Shown: positions 1 through 7,413 of the stretch, in pieces
How positions within the stretch are numbered: position 1 is the stretch's first letter
Layout: each line of letters begins with the position of its first letter
Assembly (NCBI RefSeq): GCF_000092045.1
Contig: NC_007761.1
Coordinates: forward strand, 251,001 to 315,000
Direction: 5' to 3'
From: Rhizobium etli CFN 42
Lineage (GTDB): Bacteria; Pseudomonadota; Alphaproteobacteria; Rhizobiales; Rhizobiaceae
Length of the DNA: 64,000 nt
Position numbers and translations under genes: made by a program
The notes under the pieces: generated by a model
Seen by the model: only the letters and a program-made list of their open reading frames with translations
Database searches by the model: none
Told to the model about the DNA's origin: nothing

Positions 1-228
1 GCTAGTCGGCAACCTATCGCTCGGGAGCGACACATCGTGGTAGGGGCACCTATTCCGCTAGTGGACCACCTATCGAGCTAGGGGGCAACCTATCTTGGTG
101 TAGTAGGTAATCCCCTGGGGCCCCTGGCCGTGCTAGGGGACAACCCGTTGTGCTGGTGGGCCCCATTCAACGAGAACCCCTTAGATTACTGCCGGTCACT
201 CTCGTCGTGCTAGGGGTATACCTATTCC
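1..228. repeat. Degenerate tandem array of ~19-bp units with TAGG/CCTA dyads
   Basis: Related 17-19 bp units begin at about 1, 19, 38, 57, 77, 132, 152 and 209, close to multiples of 19 bp; weaker matches fill some gaps. The best units read GCTAGTCGGCAACCTATC (1-18), GCTAGTGGACCACCTATC (57-74), GCTAGGGGGCAACCTATC (77-94) and GCTAGGGGTATACCTATTC (209-227). Each strong unit contains TAGG or TAGT, about six bases, then CCTA, a small inverted repeat like an operator half-site pair. The last unit overlaps the TAG stop codon of the serine recombinase. The array runs into the left window edge, so its full length is unknown. Function is not known. Confidence 0.6.
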
Positions 229-791
229 GCTATGGTCCCGCCGGAGAGGTCGAGTGCCCGATAGACAGACGCCTTCGACATGCCCGTCTTCGCCATAATG
301 TCTTTTACGGACATACTGGCAGCTTTCAGTTCCCTGATGGTCGCTATGGTCTCTTGAGTCATCTTAGGGTGCCGTCCGAACTGCTTGCCGTCCGCCTGCG
401 CTTTCTTGATCCCGTCGGCCTGCCGCTCCTTCCTGATGCTGTTCTCGAACTCGGCTACGCTCGCCAAGATTTGAAGGGTTAGCTTTCCGGTGGATGAGGT
501 CGTGTCCACGCTCTGGTCCATAACCTTGAACTCGACTCCCTTGGCGGCAAGCTCCTCTATGATGTTCAAAAGGTCCCGGGTCGACCTGGCAAGGCGGTCG
601 ATCTTCGTCACGACGAACACGTCACCCTCGCGGCAATAGTCGATCGCCTTCTTCAATTCCTCACGCTGCCGGTCGACGCCAGACTTCTTCTCCTGAAAGA
701 TCTTGGTAGGCTTCAAGGCCGCCAGCTTCTCAAGTTGTACGTCGAGGGATTGTCCGGTGGAGGAAACGCGAGCGTAGGCTACGATGGTCAT
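222..791 (-). CDS. Serine recombinase (resolvase/invertase family)
   Basis: Small serine recombinase of about 190 residues that would cut and rejoin DNA through a phosphoserine link. The N-terminal catalytic domain shows AYARVSS with Ser10 as nucleophile and nearby Arg8. It is followed by VTKIDRLARSTRDL, which holds the conserved arginines, and the long E helix (VAEFENSIRKERQ). The C-terminal 45 residues (KDIMAKTGMSKASVYRAL) form a helix-turn-helix DNA-binding domain, as in Tn3 resolvases and Hin/Gin invertases. I chose the start at 791 because family members begin MxxxAYARVS; an upstream in-frame ATG at 806 adds five residues. Inverted repeats lie just upstream and a tandem array just downstream. 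It may act as a resolvase, an invertase or an island-maintenance recombinase. Confidence 0.9.
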   Translation of the reverse strand: MTIVAYARVSSTGQSLDVQLEKLAALKPTKIFQEKKSGVDRQREELKKAIDYCREGDVFVVTKIDRLARSTRDLLNIIEELAAKGVEFKVMDQSVDTTSSTGKLTLQILASVAEFENSIRKERQADGIKKAQADGKQFGRHPKMTQETIATIRELKAASMSVKDIMAKTGMSKASVYRALDLSGGTIAE

Positions 792-803
792 GATTGCGTC
801 TCG

Positions 804-920
804 CATGTCTAAGAGTTTCAGAGAGTCTCTCTCTGAGACATGTGAGAGACTCTGTCAACCCAAGCCGCTCGCAATTCGTCTCTCAGCTATACATTTTGAG
901 GCAGCCCCTAAGAGACCTTC
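804..920. promoter_or_regulatory. Inverted-repeat cluster upstream of the serine recombinase (possible res site/operator)
   Basis: CATGTCTAAGAG (804-815) and CTCTGAGACATG (831-842) form a 12-bp inverted repeat with one mismatch. GAGAGTCTCT (821-830) and GAGAGACTCT (844-853) are further related dyads, and GTCTCTCAG (about 879-887) and AGAGACC (about 911-917) are weaker copies. Resolvase genes are often preceded by their recombination site, which also acts as operator. That role is inferred from position and symmetry only. Confidence 0.45.
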
Positions 921-1769
921 CCCGCTATACGCCCCGGATCTGACACAATAGGTTGAGCCAACACCCTTCTGCACTCATCAAAGGGTTCGAACAGAGAAGA
1001 AATTGCGATGGCTATTCCTGACTACGAAACCTTGATGCTCCCGGTCCTTCGCTTGTTTGCTGAAGGAAAGCCCAATGTTGCCGCATGTGTCCCCGTCCTC
1101 CAAAGACAATTCGGCATCTCCGATGAAGAAGCCGCACAACTCATACCCAGTGGCCGCGTAACAATTCTGCAAAGCCGCGCACACTGGGCTCGCACCTATC
1201 TTTCCAAAGCCGGCCTTCTAATGTCGCCAAAGCGGAATCAGCATGTCATTACCGAAGGCGGGCGTATGGTGCTGGCGACCAATCCCGAGAGAATAGACAA
1301 CGAAACGCTTTCCCAGTTTCCTGGCTTCACTGCGTGGATCGAACAGTCTCGCCAAACTGACCATAGTGAGTTGCACGGCGATAATAGCGTCGCGCCGGCG
1401 CTGAACCAAACACCAATCGACGTAGCACCGATAGACGAACGGCAGACACCAGAGGACGCGATGGAAGCCGCTTCGGGTTTGCTTGACGCTGCGTTGCGAG
1501 ATGATCTTCTGTCGTTGCTTTACCAGCTCCCTCCACGGCGTTTCGAACGGGTAATACTCGATTTGTTGGTTGCAATGGGCTACGGAGGTGGCGACGACGC
1601 AAACAGCCTGATGACTAAGGTGACCGGAGACGGCGGAATTGACGGCTCATCCATGAGGACGCGCTTGGGTTGGATGCTGTCTATGTTCAGGCGAAGCGAT
1701 ACGCACCCGACAACAGAATTGGTCGCCCCGATCTCCAGCGCTTCATCGGATCATTGAATGGAGAAAGCG

Positions 1770-1777
1770 CATCCAAA
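1770..1777. repeat. Left target-site duplication of IS66 (CATCCAAA)
   Basis: The 8 bp CATCCAAA directly precede the left inverted repeat and recur at 4576-4583 right after the right inverted repeat. An 8-bp duplication is typical of the IS66 family. The identical copies indicate an intact, probably fairly recent insertion. Confidence 0.95.
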
Positions 1778-1794
1778 GTGAGCGTACGGTGAGC
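1778..1794 (+). repeat. IS66 left terminal inverted repeat
   Basis: GTGAGCGTACGGTGAGC, pairing with the right end at 4559-4575 at 13 of 17 positions. It abuts the CATCCAAA duplication. Confidence 0.93.
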
Positions 1795-1881
1795 TGTTTT
1801 TGCTGATCGGCCAAATCAGGCGATGTTCTGGCATTAGAACCAGCATTAGTGCTGACATTAATACCAGAACGAAGAGGTTTC

Positions 1882-2244
1882 ATGGCTCGCATAGAGATCA
1901 TGTCCGGTACCGAGCGCAGACGGCGTTGGTCGGACGAGGCGAAGCTGAGGATACTTGCGGAAGCTGATGAGCCCGGTGCTCGCATTGGCGATGTGGCGCG
2001 CCGGCACGACATTCATCCGGGCCAGATCCGCTTGTGGCGGCAATCATTCAACTATGCCGATCGGCCGACGGTGTTCCTCCCGGTGGAAATCACGGAGGAG
2101 GTTGGCGTAAGCCAGCCGTCTACCGCATCAACAAGGCCGACGATCGTTGAGATCTTGCTTCGAAACGGTCGGAGCTTGAAGGTTGCGGTTGACGTTGAGT
2201 TGAAGCTGCTTGGCCCGCTCGTCGCTTGCGTGGAGGCGGTATGA
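1882..2244 (+). CDS. tnpA: IS66 family accessory protein TnpA
   Basis: Small basic protein of about 120 residues, first gene of the IS66 element. It carries an N-terminal helix-turn-helix of the orfA type (RRRWSDEAKLRILAEA, then GDVARRHDIHPGQIRLWRQ), as in IS66 OrfA and IS3-like OrfA proteins. It is needed together with TnpB for efficient IS66 transposition, probably by binding the ends. I chose ATG 1882, preceded by GAAGAGG, over the in-frame ATG at 1849. The stop overlaps the tnpB start (ATGA, 2241-2244), which suggests translational coupling. Confidence 0.92.
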   Translation: MARIEIMSGTERRRRWSDEAKLRILAEADEPGARIGDVARRHDIHPGQIRLWRQSFNYADRPTVFLPVEITEEVGVSQPSTASTRPTIVEILLRNGRSLKVAVDVELKLLGPLVACVEAV

Positions 2245-2588
2245 TCGGCCCATCGGGGAATGTGAGGGTCTATCTGGCCTGCGGAGTGACCGATATGCGG
2301 CGTGGCATTGATGGTCTGTCCGCGCTGGTCGAGACGGTCGTGAGGGAGGCACCGGGCTCGGGCGCAATCTTCGGCTTTCGCGGAAAACGCGCGGACCGGA
2401 TCAAGCTGCTTTGGTGGGATGGCCAGGGGTTCTGTCTGTTCTACAAGATTTTGGAGCGCGGATACTTTCCCTGGCCGACGGCGAAAGAGGGTGTAGCGCA
2501 CCTGACGCAGGCGCAGCTTTCGATGCTCGTTGAGGGGATCGATTGGCGACGCCCGGCGTGGACTTCCGCTCCCGGCCGAACGGGATAA
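2241..2588 (+). CDS. tnpB: IS66 family accessory protein TnpB
   Basis: A 115-residue protein matching the IS66 Orf2/TnpB family. The signatures are VYLACGVTDMRRGIDGL near the N terminus, KLLWWDGQGFCLFYKILERG in the middle, and FPWPTAKEGVAHLT followed by LLEGIDW-like residues at the C terminus. Its biochemical role is unknown, but it is conserved in IS66 elements and helps transposition. It starts at ATG 2241 inside the tnpA stop codon. A 72-bp gap separates it from tnpC. Confidence 0.93.
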   Translation: MIGPSGNVRVYLACGVTDMRRGIDGLSALVETVVREAPGSGAIFGFRGKRADRIKLLWWDGQGFCLFYKILERGYFPWPTAKEGVAHLTQAQLSMLVEGIDWRRPAWTSAPGRTG

Positions 2589-2660
2589 AAGCTATATTTT
2601 GCAGGGGCATGGGAAGCTTAACGCTGGTGCGTCAGAGGCAAATCGGCTAGTTTCGCGGAT

Positions 2661-4226
2661 ATGGAAACAGCGCCGCTGGACAGTCAGGACGAGCTCAATA
2701 CTTTGCGCGCACTCGTCGCGGAACAGGCGGCAAAACTTGAGAGCCAGGAAGCCGAGGTCATCAAGCGAGACTCCATAATCGGGCTTCTTCGCGCGCAACT
2801 GGAGCTTCTCCGACATCGGCAACATGGCGCGTCTTCGGAAAAGATCGACAGGAAGATCGAGCAATTCGAGCTGATGTTGGAGGAGATCGAGGCCTCCCGG
2901 GCCGAGGCTGAACAGCGCTCCGGGAAACCGCCTCTGCCGGAGTTGGACGACGCATCCGAGAAGCCGAAGCGCAAGCCTCTACCCGATGATCTCACCACCG
3001 AAGAACTGGTCTATGCAGCTCCCTGCAATTGCCCGACCTGCGGTGGCACTTCGTTCCTGAAGGCGGCCGACAGAGTGGTCCAGGTGCTGGAGCACGTGCC
3101 GGCGTCGGTCAAGATTGTCCGGCATGTCGAGAAGCGCATGATCTGCAGGGAATGCGATACGACAGTGGCTGGCGAGATGCCGACCTTGCCGATCGAGCGC
3201 GGCAAACCCGGGCCGGGGCTGCTCGCCCACATCATGATCGCCAAATTCGACGATCACATTCCCCTTTACCGCCTGTCAGAGATGTACGACCGGTTGGGGA
3301 TAGACATCTCCCGATCCGTAATGGCCGACTGGGTCGGCCGGGTATCTGCATTGCTGACACCACTTGTCCTGTTAATCAGGGCCCATATCGCCGCACTCGA
3401 CCGAATACATACGGACGATACCCCGGTCGATGTTCTCGACCCCGGGCGGGGCAAGACAAAAACCGGCAGGGTCTGGGTCTACATCTTTGACGGCAGTGGC
3501 TATCAATCCGCCACTCCCGCAGCCATTGCCTATTACTACAGCCCCGACCGCAGGGGCGCACATCCGGCTGATCACCTGGCAAGCTTCAGCGGCGTCATGC
3601 ATGCCGACGGCTACGGGGGTTACAAGAAGCTCTATGGCAACCAGATCATTGAAGCCGCCTGCATGGCGCATGTGCGCCGCAAGTTCCATGATGTGATAAA
3701 GCTCAAGCCGTCTCCGATCGCTGAGGAAGCGCTGTCACGCATCGGCGCTCTCTACGATATCGAGAACCGTATCCGAGGCATGTCGGCTGACGAGCGGCGC
3801 ACCCTGCGCCAACACCATGCCCGGCCTGTTCTGGACGAACTCAAGGCCTGGATCGAGGCGACACTCTCGACTTTGCCTCAGAAGCAGAGGCTGGCCGAGG
3901 CGATGCGATATGCCCTGTCGCGATGGGCAGCCTTAAGCGTCTACATCGACGATGGCCGTGTCGAAATCGACAACAACATCGCTGAACGAGCCATGCGTCC
4001 GCTTGGAATTGGAAGGAAGAACTGGCTGTTTGCCGGCTCGGACAAGGGCGGCGAGCGCATCGCCAACATCCTCACCATCATCGAGACGGTCAAACTGCAA
4101 GGCCATAATCCAGAGGTCTATCTGACGGATGTCCTGACCCGGATCCAGGATCACCCCGAAGACCGAATTGAAGACCTCCTGCCTTGGAACTGGACGCCGG
4201 CAAAAGCTCGATGCGAGGCCGCCTGA
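2661..4226 (+). CDS. tnpC: IS66 family transposase TnpC
   Basis: DDE transposase of 521 residues, normal length for the family. Residues 10-85 are a predicted leucine-zipper coiled coil. Cys122, Cys124 and Cys127 (PCNCPTCGG) with Cys162 and Cys165 (CRECD) form the zinc-finger-like DNA-binding domain. The catalytic domain shows the first Asp in HTDDTPVDV, the second in HADGYGGY and the Glu in IDNNIAERAMRPL. The short C-terminal IS66 domain ends with LLPWNW. The frame is intact. Its TGA (4224-4226) overlaps the start of the passenger gene. Confidence 0.97.
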   Translation: METAPLDSQDELNTLRALVAEQAAKLESQEAEVIKRDSIIGLLRAQLELLRHRQHGASSEKIDRKIEQFELMLEEIEASRAEAEQRSGKPPLPELDDASEKPKRKPLPDDLTTEELVYAAPCNCPTCGGTSFLKAADRVVQVLEHVPASVKIVRHVEKRMICRECDTTVAGEMPTLPIERGKPGPGLLAHIMIAKFDDHIPLYRLSEMYDRLGIDISRSVMADWVGRVSALLTPLVLLIRAHIAALDRIHTDDTPVDVLDPGRGKTKTGRVWVYIFDGSGYQSATPAAIAYYYSPDRRGAHPADHLASFSGVMHADGYGGYKKLYGNQIIEAACMAHVRRKFHDVIKLKPSPIAEEALSRIGALYDIENRIRGMSADERRTLRQHHARPVLDELKAWIEATLSTLPQKQRLAEAMRYALSRWAALSVYIDDGRVEIDNNIAERAMRPLGIGRKNWLFAGSDKGGERIANILTIIETVKLQGHNPEVYLTDVLTRIQDHPEDRIEDLLPWNWTPAKARCEAA

Positions 4227-4531
4227 TGGCGCGCTCGAGGTTCATCTACACACTCAGCCAAGTCGCCGGCATGATCGGCGAAAACCTCGAACTGATCGAA
4301 GAAGTGACCGCAAACTCGGACAACATCTCCGAAGGCGAACTGGTTTACGTCGGCGATGGCAGTGAAGACGGCACGAAGGGTCTGACCGAGAATGGCATCG
4401 AAGAACTTCAAAGCCTACTCGCCGACATCAGGACGTGGGACGGCGGTATCCGCGAGTTCCTCATCGACACACAGTGCGATCCCGAAATAATCGACCGCAT
4501 CATGGCCGATGAGATGAAACGCGGCCTATAG
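4226..4531 (+). CDS. IS66 passenger protein of unknown function
   Basis: An acidic protein of about 101 residues encoded between tnpC and the right end of the IS66 element. Its ATG at 4226 overlaps the tnpC stop (TGATG), so coupling to the transposase message is likely. An alternative in-frame ATG at 4211 lies inside tnpC. It contains FIYTLSQVAGMIGENLELIEEV and a C-terminal acidic stretch (CDPEIIDRIMADEMKRGL), with no catalytic motif I recognise. Similar small genes follow tnpC in some rhizobial IS66 elements. A role in controlling transposition is possible but unproven. Confidence 0.75.
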   Translation: MARSRFIYTLSQVAGMIGENLELIEEVTANSDNISEGELVYVGDGSEDGTKGLTENGIEELQSLLADIRTWDGGIREFLIDTQCDPEIIDRIMADEMKRGL

Positions 4532-4558
4532 ATTCCATCTCTCGACACCCGAAAATGC

Positions 4559-4575
4559 GTTCGCCGGACGCTTAC
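4559..4575 (-). repeat. IS66 right terminal inverted repeat
   Basis: GTTCGCCGGACGCTTAC, the inverse of the left end with four mismatches. It is followed at once by the second CATCCAAA copy (4576-4583). Confidence 0.93.
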
Positions 4576-4583
4576 CATCCAAA
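4576..4583. repeat. Right target-site duplication of IS66 (CATCCAAA)
   Basis: Second copy of the 8-bp target. Removing the element and one copy restores the mrr reading frame across the junction (ESASK joined to GVFVTTSDF). Confidence 0.95.
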
Positions 4584-5047
4584 GGCGTTTTTGTCACGAC
4601 TTCCGACTTCTCAAGGGACGCACACGAATACCTTCAGAAGGTCCAACAACGCGTAGTGTTGATCAATGGGCAACGTCTGGCTCGCCTCATGATCCAGCAT
4701 GGCGTCGGGGTACGCATTCGGCAGACATACAAAGTGCAAGGTGTCGATGAGGACTACTTTGGGGACGCCAGCAATTAGCAAAGGCGACAAAAGCCCGCCG
4801 CCAAATTCCTCGAATATCCATCGGTGGTCGAAACGGCGACAGCAGGCTACATCAGTTGCCTAGAACGGCCTCGTGCAGCACCATTGAGCAACAGCCGGGT
4901 ACGGGGGGAGAAGCGGCATCGCTTTGCCCAATGATGGCATCTGAAGTTTTTGCGTCGTTTTTTTGGAACGTGAACAGGCACTCGCAATCATTTTCTTCGC
5001 GACCAAATTGTCCTCACCGATGCAACGATCTTGCGCTTTTCAGGACG

Positions 5048-6655
5048 TTACGGGTTTTCCAGAGGCTTCACCTCATATCGCGGGTATTTCGCAAGAGCCG
5101 CCGCTTTTGCCTTGTTGGTAACCGTGCCGTACTTGTCGCCCTCGTCCTTGCTGTCGTGGCCGGTGATGCTGAAACTAATATCCCTTGAGATCCCTGCTTC
5201 TCGGGCAACGGTACGGAACTTGTGCCGCCAGCCGTGATTGGGCTGGACTTCGGGGTCTGTGACCACTTCGCGGGCAAAGTCCGTGACTCTGTTCTTTGTG
5301 GTGCGCCAGGCGGCTCTCTGGGCCTCCTCAGTGTCGCCGAACACCTTCATGAAGAGATAGCCGTCAGTCGCCTTGGATATGAACTCAGGGAAGCCCTGTT
5401 CGATGAGATGTGGGTGGAGGGGGACCTCTCGAAATTCCGCGTCCTTTACAGTACCGGCTTCAGGGGTGATTTTGATAATCCATATGCCTGCCTCCGCTCG
5501 GAGGTCCTGTTTTCGAAGTTGGACCATTTCGCCCACCCGAGCGCCTGTGTAGGCACAAAGCCATGGCACCCATCTTTTGGCATTTGATAAATGCTCAGAG
5601 GCTTTGCCTGTACGTTTGTGGTGGAGGGCGTGTGCAAGGAGCGCCCCTGCTTCCTCGTCGGAGAACTCTGGGTTCCTCACGCGCTTCTTCTTCACCTTTG
5701 CGACCTTCACGCCGTCGGCAGGGTTATGGCTCACTTTCCGGTTGGCCATTCCCCAAGCATATAGCTGCCGTATCCCTGGCAGGTCGCCACCTGTGATCGT
5801 CTTGAGACCGACGCCTTGGGAAAGCCTGTGATCTTTAAACGCTATGATGTCGTCTTGGGTCACAGCTCGGGCATCGTCATGACCCACAAACTCAGAAAGC
5901 AACCTCGCGGCCCTAGAATAGGCGTCGTACGTGCTTACCGTCCTGCCTGCCGCCTTGGCCTCACGCCACCATCCTTCAGCCAATCCGATTATGGTCTGAG
6001 ACCCGTTCGGTAGCGGCTTGGTGGTCTTGGTCTCCTTTGGTAGCTCAAGCGGTGGGTAACGCGGCGCAATTGTGTCCGGGCCGTAATCGCCTTCTGCATT
6101 CTGTGCGAGACGTACCGACGCCAGCGACAGCGACACACCCACTGCATCTATGAGAGCGGTACGGCTGTCATTGTCTATGATGAGTCGATGTTTCGCCAAG
6201 GTCTGGTCAACGGTGGGACCGAACCACTTCTCACGCGCATCATGGTCCCCTGACAGGGCCTTAGCGTGTAGCTGGATGATTTGCTTCCATGTCTCAGACG
6301 AACCGGGGTCATCCTCAAACGTCGCGACAAGCGCGTTGTACGCTTCCCCTGCAAGCGCTGCGATCTGCTTATGGGTTAACCGCTTCGGGCCTTCTCGGAG
6401 TGATTGCCATGCGCTGTCCAGATAAGCCAGGGCGACGGTCTGCCGCTCCTTGGCTTCCCTTGGGTCTCGCGTCCGTAGTGATCCAGTTATCTCGGTTGCC
6501 TTGTCACCTACCACGATATGGAGGACTTCATCACCAACCGGAATGGCCAGAGTTACGCCGCCAGCCTTATCGATGACATCCTTCGGAATACGTTTTCTGA
6601 ACTGGATAAAGGTAGAGCCTTTGCGGCGCATTGGACTGGCCATTCTGATATGCAC
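5048..6655 (-). CDS. Tyrosine recombinase (phage/island integrase)
   Basis: Site-specific integrase of 535 residues. The N-terminal region (MRRKGSTFIQFRKRIPKDV) resembles the short DUF6538 domain found before phage-type integrases. It is followed by a SAM-like core-binding domain (about 222-310) and the catalytic domain (about 330-520). The expected active-site residues are visible: Arg373 (TGARVGE), His474 and Arg477 (HGWRHKF), His500 (ITGHDS) and the nucleophile Tyr509 (DKYG). The gene begins about 87 bp beyond the 3' end of tRNA-Leu and reads away from it, the usual layout for an element integrated in a tRNA. It probably catalyses excision and integration of the island to its left. An in-frame ATG four codons downstream is an alternative start. 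Confidence 0.95.
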   Translation of the reverse strand: MHIRMASPMRRKGSTFIQFRKRIPKDVIDKAGGVTLAIPVGDEVLHIVVGDKATEITGSLRTRDPREAKERQTVALAYLDSAWQSLREGPKRLTHKQIAALAGEAYNALVATFEDDPGSSETWKQIIQLHAKALSGDHDAREKWFGPTVDQTLAKHRLIIDNDSRTALIDAVGVSLSLASVRLAQNAEGDYGPDTIAPRYPPLELPKETKTTKPLPNGSQTIIGLAEGWWREAKAAGRTVSTYDAYSRAARLLSEFVGHDDARAVTQDDIIAFKDHRLSQGVGLKTITGGDLPGIRQLYAWGMANRKVSHNPADGVKVAKVKKKRVRNPEFSDEEAGALLAHALHHKRTGKASEHLSNAKRWVPWLCAYTGARVGEMVQLRKQDLRAEAGIWIIKITPEAGTVKDAEFREVPLHPHLIEQGFPEFISKATDGYLFMKVFGDTEEAQRAAWRTTKNRVTDFAREVVTDPEVQPNHGWRHKFRTVAREAGISRDISFSITGHDSKDEGDKYGTVTNKAKAAALAKYPRYEVKPLENP

Positions 6656-6741
6656 TGTGTGTCACCCGTGTGTAGCAATGGGTGAGCGAAAGACTTAGCA
6701 ATATCATGAAGTTGAACGTAATCAATACGTTCTGAATGGAA

Positions 6742-6826
6742 TGGTGCCCAGAAGAGGACTCGAACCTCCACGCCTCGCGGCACAGGTACCTGAAACCTGC
6801 GCGTCTACCAATTCCGCCATCTGGGC
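6742..6826 (-). tRNA. tRNA-Leu (anticodon CAG), probable island attachment site
   Basis: The minus strand folds into a complete 85-nt leucine tRNA with encoded CCA. The acceptor 5' strand is GCCCAGA, pairing with TCTGGGC. The D arm contains GAATTGGTAGACGC. The anticodon stem CAGGT/ACCTG encloses loop TTCAGGT with anticodon CAG. A short variable arm (TGCCGCGAGGCGT) is followed by the T arm GAGGTTCGAGTCCTC. The neighbouring integrase implies that its 3' half is the attachment core and was rebuilt by the island end. The distal att copy is outside the window. Confidence 0.96.
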
Positions 6827-6836
6827 GACGGAGAGC

Positions 6837-6865
6837 GATGTAAGGGGGTGGCTCGTGACTGTCAA
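6837..6865 (-). promoter_or_regulatory. Probable sigma-70-type promoter of tRNA-Leu
   Basis: On the minus strand a consensus -35 box TTGACA (6860-6865) is followed after 17 bp by TACATC (6837-6842), about 10 bp before the tRNA 5' end. The -35 is perfect and the -10 is weak. Confidence 0.6.
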
Positions 6866-6994
6866 CTGGGTTTTTGAAGTTTTCCTGACAGTCTGCAAAA
6901 AACAGCCGATCACATGCGAGGGAGCGGCCGGAGGGGAGGCGTAGCGCTTCGCTCCGGGCGCCCTATATAGGGAGAATATCGAAAGGAATGCCTC

Positions 6995-7402
6995 ATGCCT
7001 GCTGCCCGCACGCTTCTGCTCGCCGGCCTTCTTGCCGTTTTCGCGCCTGCCGTCGCTGGCGCTGATTCGCCGAAGCCGGGTCTCGGGCCGGTCAACACGG
7101 GATCGACGCTCTGCGATTTTCGCGGCTGCTTCGGTTTTGGGCCCCAGCAATGGCATCGCCCGGCTTATGTCCAGCCGAATTATCGTCCGCGGGGCGCGGG
7201 GCCGACCTATTATCTGCCGGGCGCGGCGGGGCGGCCGCAGCTGACCTATGACCCGCCGCCGGTGCGCCAGGTGCAGCCGGCACAAGATATGAACAAGCAC
7301 ATCGCCTGGTGCACCAATGAATACCGTTCCTATAATCCGCGGACGGATCACTTCCTCACCTATGAAGGCGTCTACAGGGTCTGCCGCTCGCCCTATCGCT
7401 GA
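6995..7402 (+). CDS. BA14K family secreted protein
   Basis: Predicted periplasmic or surface protein of 135 residues. Residues 1-23 form a Sec signal peptide (ARTLLLAGLLAVFAPAVAGA). A low-complexity proline/glycine/tyrosine stretch follows. The C-terminal 35 residues (HIAWCTNEYRSYNPRTD, then TYEGVYRVCRSPY) match the BA14K domain, with two conserved cysteines. BA14K is an immunoreactive, lectin-like family of Brucella and other Rhizobiales; its role in rhizobia is not settled. ATG 6995 follows the RBS-like GAAAGGA. It is a stand-alone gene between tRNA-Leu and a convergent SelW-like gene. Confidence 0.85.
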   Translation: MPAARTLLLAGLLAVFAPAVAGADSPKPGLGPVNTGSTLCDFRGCFGFGPQQWHRPAYVQPNYRPRGAGPTYYLPGAAGRPQLTYDPPPVRQVQPAQDMNKHIAWCTNEYRSYNPRTDHFLTYEGVYRVCRSPYR

Positions 7403-7413
7403 CCGGGCTTGGG

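Larger units (their letters stand above)
1778..4575 (+). mobile_element. Complete IS66-family insertion sequence, 2798 bp
   Basis: The element starts with GTGAGCGTACGGTGAGC (1778-1794) and ends with GTTCGCCGGACGCTTAC (4559-4575). The ends are inverted repeats matching at 13 of 17 positions and carry the GTAAGCG-type IS66 terminus. It is flanked by a perfect 8-bp duplication. Inside are tnpA, tnpB and tnpC in the usual IS66 order plus a fourth, passenger gene, all on the plus strand. All four reading frames look intact, so the copy may still be mobile. It sits in the mrr gene. Confidence 0.96.
1008..4778 (+). pseudogene. mrr: mrr-type restriction endonuclease, disrupted by a frameshift and by IS66
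   Basis: Mrr proteins are type IV-like restriction enzymes that cut modified DNA. The N-terminal part (1008 to about 1646) matches the Mrr winged-helix domain (MAIPDYETLMLPVL) and then the start of the nuclease domain (FERVILDLLVAMGYGG, GDGGIDG). After the glycine at 1644-1646 one base is missing: the next frame reads HEDALGLDAVYVQAKRYAPD, which carries the QxK part of the catalytic core. That frame runs to 1777, where the IS66 element inserts. It resumes exactly after the target duplication (SKGVFVTTSDFSRDAHEYL) and ends at the TAG at 4776-4778 with the family-typical tail (RLARLMIQHGVGVRIRQTY). The gene is therefore broken twice. The frameshift separates the catalytic Asp from QAK, so activity was lost even without the insertion. 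Confidence 0.9.

Noticed and set aside
1..228. CRISPR array at the left edge
   Set aside because: Units are about 19 bp in near tandem with no unique spacers of 30 bp or more and no cas genes; they vary too much to be CRISPR repeats.
4856..5188. Plus-strand 110-residue frame at the end of the integrase gene
   Set aside because: Antisense to the integrase C terminus, with no RBS or recognisable domain.
6722..7351. 209-residue minus-strand frame spanning tRNA-Leu and the BA14K gene
   Set aside because: It overlaps a complete tRNA and the antisense of a well-supported gene, and shows no domain or RBS.
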